Shown here piece by piece: positions 8,082 through 11,265 of a stretch of 11,265 nt of DNA. The stretch comes from Granulosicoccaceae bacterium. Lineage in GTDB: Bacteria; Pseudomonadota; Gammaproteobacteria; Granulosicoccales; Granulosicoccaceae. Each line of letters starts with the position of its first letter. The stretch's first letter is position 1. The position numbers and the translations under genes are program-made. Below the pieces are notes generated by a model. That model had not been told where the DNA came from and made no database searches. It worked only from the letters and a program-made list of their open reading frames with translations. The stretch spans positions 1 through 11,265 of the forward strand of contig JALZUX010000605.1 in the NCBI GenBank assembly GCA_023301405.1, given 5' to 3'.

Positions 8082-8103
8082 AGGGTACGTAATCTATTAG
8101 ACT
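8074..8103 (+). promoter_or_regulatory. Candidate sigma-70 promoter for selC
   Basis: TTGTCT at 8074-8079 resembles a -35 box (four of six consensus bases). It is separated by 18 bases from TAGACT at 8098-8103 (four of six of TATAAT). Transcription would start near 8110, a few bases before the mature tRNA 5' end at 8114. The -35 element overlaps the last codons and stop of the M24 gene. The match is modest and based on position and spacing alone; read-through from the lyase operon is an alternative. Confidence 0.33.
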
Positions 8104-8113
8104 GTAGAGCCGC

Positions 8114-8209
8114 GGAAGGGCGACCCAATCCGGTGATGGGTCCGGATTTCAAATCCGGTGAGACGCGTCAGACGTGTCTGGTGGGTTCGACTCCCACGCT
8201 CTTCCGCCA
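8114..8209 (+). tRNA. selC: tRNA-Sec (selenocysteine), anticodon TCA
   Basis: This is the UGA-decoding selenocysteine tRNA, charged with serine, converted by SelA and delivered by SelB. The 96 bases fold as a bacterial tRNA-Sec. The 8-bp acceptor stem pairs GGAAGGGC (8114-8121) with GCTCTTCC (8198-8205), followed by discriminator G8206 and encoded CCA (8207-8209). A long D arm closes on loop CGGT (8131-8134). The anticodon stem CCGGA/TCCGG (8142-8146/8154-8158) carries loop TTTCAAA with TCA at 8149-8151. The long variable arm has AGACGCG pairing with CGTGTCT (8161-8167/8173-8179). The T stem GTGGG/CCCAC (8181-8185/8193-8197) encloses TTCGACT. The 8+5 acceptor/T stack, the extra-long acceptor and the long D stem are diagnostic. 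The D arm is one base longer than in E. coli selC and needs a bulged A. No selA, selB or selD gene is adjacent. Such short unusual tRNAs are easy to miss in annotation. Confidence 0.97.
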
Positions 8210-8408
8210 ATACTCGCCCGATCCTTGCTTACGGTACTCTATAAAAGTCCCTAACTAACCTGCACCTACGGTAATTGTTTCAACCATCACTTCAACAACT
8301 TGTGGAGTGGTATGAATAATTGCCATCGTAGTATCAATGCCTGTTAAGTTGTCGCGCAATTAGTCGTCAACATTAGGAATATCCGCTAATCACATAGAGT
8401 TGTCGATT

Positions 8409-9029
8409 ATGGCTCGGTCGTCCGATTCCTTTTTTCTAGTAGCGCTGTTTAAGGATAAAACCTTTCAAGCGCGTGAAATCCGTCGCGTAATGGCGCTTGC
8501 TACCCTGTATCTGGTGCTTACCACCATTATGTTGGGGTTGTTCTACAACCAGATGCTTGGGCAACTGGTGGCGGGCAATTCACCAATGTTGTTTGTCTCT
8601 GAAGACATGGGCATGCTCAATGAGCAGATCCCCAGTTTGTCCAGCGTGCTTGGGCGCTGGATTGTAATGATGATGGTGATGAACGTTGTCGTCACGGCAA
8701 TGATCAGTGTCTACATTGTTCGCAAGCTTGGTCAGCCCTTGTTAGCGGTTAAGCGCGCACTGCGTGAAATTGGCGACGGTAATCTGAACGTGAAAATGCG
8801 TGCCAGTGATGATAATGAGTTTGCTGAACTGACCGAAGCATTGTCGGTAGCCATGCTCAGTATCAATCAGCAGGTGGCTACTGCTAAAAACGAGATGCAG
8901 CAGATTCATGAGTTGAAAGACCAGCCGGTTGCGAACGCTGAAAAAATAGAGTCCTCTTTGAGCAATTGCAAAATGGCACTCGATTATTTCAAAACTGATC
9001 AAGCAACTGATGGCAACGCGGCAGCCTGA
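8409..9029 (+). CDS. Inner-membrane HAMP-domain protein without output domain
   Basis: This 206-residue protein starts at ATG 8409, with AGAG nine bases upstream; an in-frame TTG at 8400 is too close to that AGAG to be the start. Topology: a short cytoplasmic N-terminus with basic residues (AREIRR), transmembrane helix 1 at about 27-47, a periplasmic loop of about 35 residues (48-83), transmembrane helix 2 at about 84-105 (rich in Met and Val), then a HAMP domain at about 105-157 (RKLGQPLLAVKRAL, then GDGNLNV and DDNEFAELTEAL). The final ~50 residues are helical and polar, with no kinase, methyl-accepting or cyclase domain. HAMP domains normally relay signals across the membrane to an effector, so any output must come from a partner. 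It is 71 bases ahead of a lipoprotein gene in the same direction and probably in one operon. No family name was recognised beyond HAMP. Confidence 0.85.
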   Translation: MARSSDSFFLVALFKDKTFQAREIRRVMALATLYLVLTTIMLGLFYNQMLGQLVAGNSPMLFVSEDMGMLNEQIPSLSSVLGRWIVMMMVMNVVVTAMISVYIVRKLGQPLLAVKRALREIGDGNLNVKMRASDDNEFAELTEALSVAMLSINQQVATAKNEMQQIHELKDQPVANAEKIESSLSNCKMALDYFKTDQATDGNAAA

Positions 9030-9047
9030 TTTGAGGCACGCAGGCTG
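9022..9047 (+). other. Hairpin 1 overlapping the HAMP-gene stop codon
   Basis: CAGCCTG (9022-9028) is perfectly complementary to CAGGCTG (9041-9047), giving a 7-bp GC-rich stem with a 12-base loop. The stop codon TGA (9027-9029) lies at the top of the left arm. No T-run follows, so it is not a canonical intrinsic terminator. Together with the next hairpin it could shape the mRNA between the two genes. Confidence 0.45.
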
Positions 9048-9053
9048 GGCGCT

Positions 9054-9075
9054 ATGCCGACTAATGGGTCGGCAT
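9054..9075 (+). other. Hairpin 2 in the HAMP–lipoprotein gap
   Basis: ATGCCGAC (9054-9061) pairs perfectly with GTCGGCAT (9068-9075) around a 6-base loop TAATGG. The 8-bp stem ends 24 bases before the lipoprotein ATG, just ahead of its GAGAG ribosome-binding sequence at 9084-9088. There is no T tract after it. It could protect or process the transcript, set relative expression of the two genes, or be a protein-binding inverted repeat in the DNA. Confidence 0.5.
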
Positions 9076-9099
9076 CGCTAACCGAGAGATAAAACGGTT

Positions 9100-10158
9100 A
9101 TGACGACCAAAAAATCAAAAAATTGCAAAAGCCATAGATCAGCTAAGCAGTTCGCCATCGGGTTGTTAACGGCCAGCGTGCTGGTTGCGTGTGGGTCGGA
9201 AGAAAATGCTGAAGGGAAGCTTCTTGTTGATGTGTCGGGGCTTAAGGTGTCTGTTTCTGACTTCCGCTTCGGCGTTCAGGATGTAGGGTCCAGCACGCCG
9301 CAGCTTATCGAATTACAAAATGTTGGTGTCGATACCTTTCCGATTAACAGTGTTGTAATCAGTGGCGATCATGCGCAAGACTTCATGGCCGAAGCCGAAG
9401 AAGGCGTGACTCTGGAACCCGGTGACAAGTTCAAGATAAATGTTTCTTTTGAACCTGTAGCAGAAGGCCAGCGGGTCGGATCGCTTGATGTTGACTACAG
9501 TGTTATCGAAGGCATCGGGTCAAACGCGGTTGAAGCATTGTTTTACAGCGCTCGTGAAATAGAAGACGCTGGTGACAACGTGGCAGCGGCACAGGAATAC
9601 CGGCGCTATGTTGATGCCGGGTCGACTACCGACAACAAAGCACGAGCTTTGCTTAAGTTGACGCTTCTGGATGAAGCAGACATTTACGGTGTTGGTAAGG
9701 ATTTTAACCTTTATAAGTCGGCGCTAAATCTACGAGATGACGATGACCTTTTTGGTGCAGTTGACTCTCTTAATACGCTTATTGAAGAGCACAGCGATAG
9801 CTATCTGGTTGATGATGCCCAATATATGCTCGGCTACATCCAGATGTTTGATGAGGGCGATTTCGCTTCCTCTCTGGAAACTATGCAAGTTGTTATCGAT
9901 AATTACCCTACTAGCAGTTACTACGATACGGCACTTTACAGCCAGGGGCTGGCGGAATATGAGCTTGGCAACATTGAGCGCGCCGAGGAAATCTTTATCT
10001 CGCTACGAGACCGACATACTGGTGTGCAGGTAGATCTGTTCGAGTTACAGTGGCCCAAAGATAACTATGTTTCCCGTCTCTGGTTCGATAGAGCGGATGA
10101 GCAATTGGCCGCGATCGATGACGAAGAATCGGCAGAAGAAAGCAGCGAAGACAGCTAA
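9100..10158 (+). CDS. Lipoprotein with ASH-like N-terminal domain and TPR-type C-terminal repeats
   Basis: This 352-residue product has a basic n-region, a hydrophobic helix at about 17-30 and a lipobox LVAC with the lipidated cysteine at C31. Gly-Ser follow it and there is no Asp at +2, so outer-membrane sorting is expected. Residues ~43-136 form a beta-rich segment resembling ASH/DUF1573-type domains (FGVQDVGSSTPQLIELQNVG, then FKINVSFEPVAEGQRVGSLD). Residues ~146-305 are helical repeats of TPR type. The best ones, at about 236-305, have the alternating pattern of CpoB/YbgF and BamD repeats (DDAQYMLGYIQMFDEGDFASS, then ALYSQGLAEYELGNIERAEEIF). The tail is very acidic (EESAEESSEDS). ATG 9100 is preceded by GAGAG at 9084-9088. 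Likely a periplasmic scaffold anchored at the outer membrane, possibly linked with the upstream HAMP protein. The exact function is unknown. Confidence 0.85.
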   Translation: MTTKKSKNCKSHRSAKQFAIGLLTASVLVACGSEENAEGKLLVDVSGLKVSVSDFRFGVQDVGSSTPQLIELQNVGVDTFPINSVVISGDHAQDFMAEAEEGVTLEPGDKFKINVSFEPVAEGQRVGSLDVDYSVIEGIGSNAVEALFYSAREIEDAGDNVAAAQEYRRYVDAGSTTDNKARALLKLTLLDEADIYGVGKDFNLYKSALNLRDDDDLFGAVDSLNTLIEEHSDSYLVDDAQYMLGYIQMFDEGDFASSLETMQVVIDNYPTSSYYDTALYSQGLAEYELGNIERAEEIFISLRDRHTGVQVDLFELQWPKDNYVSRLWFDRADEQLAAIDDEESAEESSEDS

Positions 10159-10220
10159 TAACCGGCAGTTATTTGAGTACCTTTTTACGGTATAGGTAAC
10201 AGGGTTTTTAAAGACAGTAA

Positions 10221-11231
10221 CTAGTTGCTGGTGATTAGTTGTATTGTGTTGCTAGCAAGTTTTTGTGTGTAGCGGTGGATTTTTTGATGAGTCGGCATCC
10301 ACCCCAGTAAGAAACGATAAAAGTCAGTCCATGCCACTGCATAAAGCTTTCGCCATTCGTCTTCCAATTCATTAAAATCCCACGTCACCTCAGCCCCTTT
10401 TGCGGCGCGAAGGTCGAGTGCTGTTTTTAATGTGCTGAAATACTCGCTAATCAATTGATCGGCGTATTGTTCGCATTCGCTTTCATCAAGACAGCTGCCA
10501 ATAAAGTAAGCGACGTCCTTCATGCCGCAGCCACCTCCGACGTACTGGAAATCCACTGCTGCCACTCTGGCGTCAGTGGAAAAACAGAAGTTCGCTACTT
10601 TGGCGTCACCGTGTACCACTGTCTGGTAGCGACAGGTATTCAGCATTGAATCAATAGTAGTGGCATATTCGCGCACCGGGCTGTCAGCCATTGCGTTTAA
10701 TTCATCTGGTCGAGTGTCAAGATGCCAGTAGGTGCCGGTTGGCCAAAGGTCGCTTGCCTTACAGTTCAAAAAAGTCGCATGGAAGTGGGCAAGCCACCGT
10801 AGACAATCCGCTGCTCTGGCAACGCTGAGTCTGGAATAGCGAATGGCAAAGCCCGCGGCGTCAAGATCTTCAAGTAAAATCCAGCGTTGGTGATCGAGCT
10901 GGTCAGTCCCATAGCAGCGGGCAACTCTGCAATCGGCGGTGCATTGTGTGCTCCAGAGCCGATACCAGTTGGCCTCAACTTCGTAAGAGAATAACTTGCG
11001 CCGGGTGGCAAAGTCGCTGTCCCAGCCGCGTGGATGGTGTGTGCCGGTAGGTGGTGCCACATGTTTTACGATCAGGCTGTCGATGCCAGTCCCTGTTAGA
11101 TCGGCGCGAAAGATCTCACCGTAGCCGCTCCATAAAGACTGCACGGATTCCGCATAGATTGCTTGCTTTGCGCCGGTCGCCTTGCAAGCGAGGGACTGCC
11201 AATGATCAACGGCTTGGTGTTTTTGTGTCAT
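10221..11231 (-). CDS. Aminoglycoside/choline kinase-fold small-molecule phosphotransferase
   Basis: This 336-residue protein has the kinase-like fold of the APH/choline kinase superfamily and resembles the CHK/EcKL (ecdysteroid kinase-like) branch. Seen motifs: the ATP-anchoring lysine K56 (SLIVKHV), the helix glutamate E84 (SYEVEANWYR), the hinge LLEDLDAAGF at 119-128, the catalytic loop VVHGDAKVANF at 205-215 (H207, D209, N214), and the metal-binding DFQ at 227-229 (AAVDFQYVGGGCGMKDVAYF). All residues for phosphotransfer are present, so it is probably active. No signal peptide or membrane helix, so cytoplasmic. ATG at 11231 is the clear start; the upstream Shine-Dalgarno is weak. It converges with the lipoprotein gene across a 62-base gap and stands alone on its strand. 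Substrate is unknown; choline, ethanolamine-like alcohols, sterols and antibiotics are all possible in the superfamily. The sequence gives no reason to call it a resistance gene. Confidence 0.85.
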   Translation of the reverse strand: MTQKHQAVDHWQSLACKATGAKQAIYAESVQSLWSGYGEIFRADLTGTGIDSLIVKHVAPPTGTHHPRGWDSDFATRRKLFSYEVEANWYRLWSTQCTADCRVARCYGTDQLDHQRWILLEDLDAAGFAIRYSRLSVARAADCLRWLAHFHATFLNCKASDLWPTGTYWHLDTRPDELNAMADSPVREYATTIDSMLNTCRYQTVVHGDAKVANFCFSTDARVAAVDFQYVGGGCGMKDVAYFIGSCLDESECEQYADQLISEYFSTLKTALDLRAAKGAEVTWDFNELEDEWRKLYAVAWTDFYRFLLGWMPTHQKIHRYTQKLASNTIQLITSN

Positions 11232-11265
11232 TCGTATTTCTGGTTGGGGTTCGGTTTACAGTCAG

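Noticed and set aside
8198..8408. Genomic-island attachment at the selC 3' end
   Set aside because: selC is a known integration site, but no integrase and no repeat of the tRNA 3' end was seen in the window.
9737..10033. 98-codon frame inside the lipoprotein gene
   Set aside because: It is an out-of-frame shadow of the repeat region; the lipoprotein frame carries the lipobox and TPR pattern.
10177..10210. Terminator in the convergent lipoprotein/kinase gap (TACCT/AGGTA hairpin, then TTTTT)
   Set aside because: The stem is only 5 bp, AU-leaning, with an 11-base loop, and the T run is separated from it by several bases; too weak to call.

Overview
The window looks like a chromosomal segment of a free-living, probably marine, gammaproteobacterium. 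The evidence is the block hslU – DUF971 – ubiE – ubiJ – ubiB, whose proteins match the Escherichia coli counterparts over nearly their whole length, and a bacterial selenocysteine tRNA with an encoded CCA end. The genus cannot be set from sequence alone. No transposase, integrase, phage gene, CRISPR array or long repeat was seen.

Layout. 1-1143 (+) is the 3' part of hslU, cut by the window edge just after the Walker A region. 1178-1552 (+) is a small DUF971 protein. 1652-4751 (+) is a ubiquinone block, ubiE-ubiJ-ubiB; all three genes start with GTG, and ubiJ and ubiB overlap by one base. On the opposite strand, 4772-5407 (-) is an unrecognised soluble protein that converges on ubiB. After a divergent gap, 5683-8081 (+) is a two-gene operon: a PLP enzyme of the 2,3-diaminopropionate ammonia-lyase family, overlapping by one base an M24-fold 'pita-bread' metalloenzyme. 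At 8114-8209 (+) lies selC, tRNA-Sec with anticodon TCA. Then come a short membrane protein with a HAMP domain and no output domain (8409-9029, +) and a lipoprotein with an ASH-like domain followed by TPR-type repeats (9100-10158, +). The gap between these two carries two tandem hairpins. 10221-11231 (-) is a small-molecule kinase of the aminoglycoside/choline kinase fold, convergent with the lipoprotein.

How the genes work together. hslU belongs to the HslVU protease. UbiE performs the C-methylation in ubiquinone/menaquinone synthesis, UbiJ is a lipid-binding accessory factor of the ubiquinone complex, and UbiB is the membrane-linked atypical kinase/ATPase needed for the pathway. The lyase and M24 protein probably form one catabolic unit: the M24 enzyme may release, and the lyase then deaminate, a diamino acid such as 2,3-diaminopropionate or a relative. 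The M24 protein lacks the second active-site histidine of classical Xaa-Pro peptidases. The HAMP protein and lipoprotein may be an envelope pair. The selC gene implies that the organism makes selenoproteins, but no selA, selB, selD or selenoprotein gene lies in the window.

The least ordinary items are the lyase/M24 pair, the HAMP-only/lipoprotein pair with its tandem hairpins, the extra base in the tRNA-Sec D arm, and the unrecognised minus-strand gene. None is clearly a new system; they are leads.
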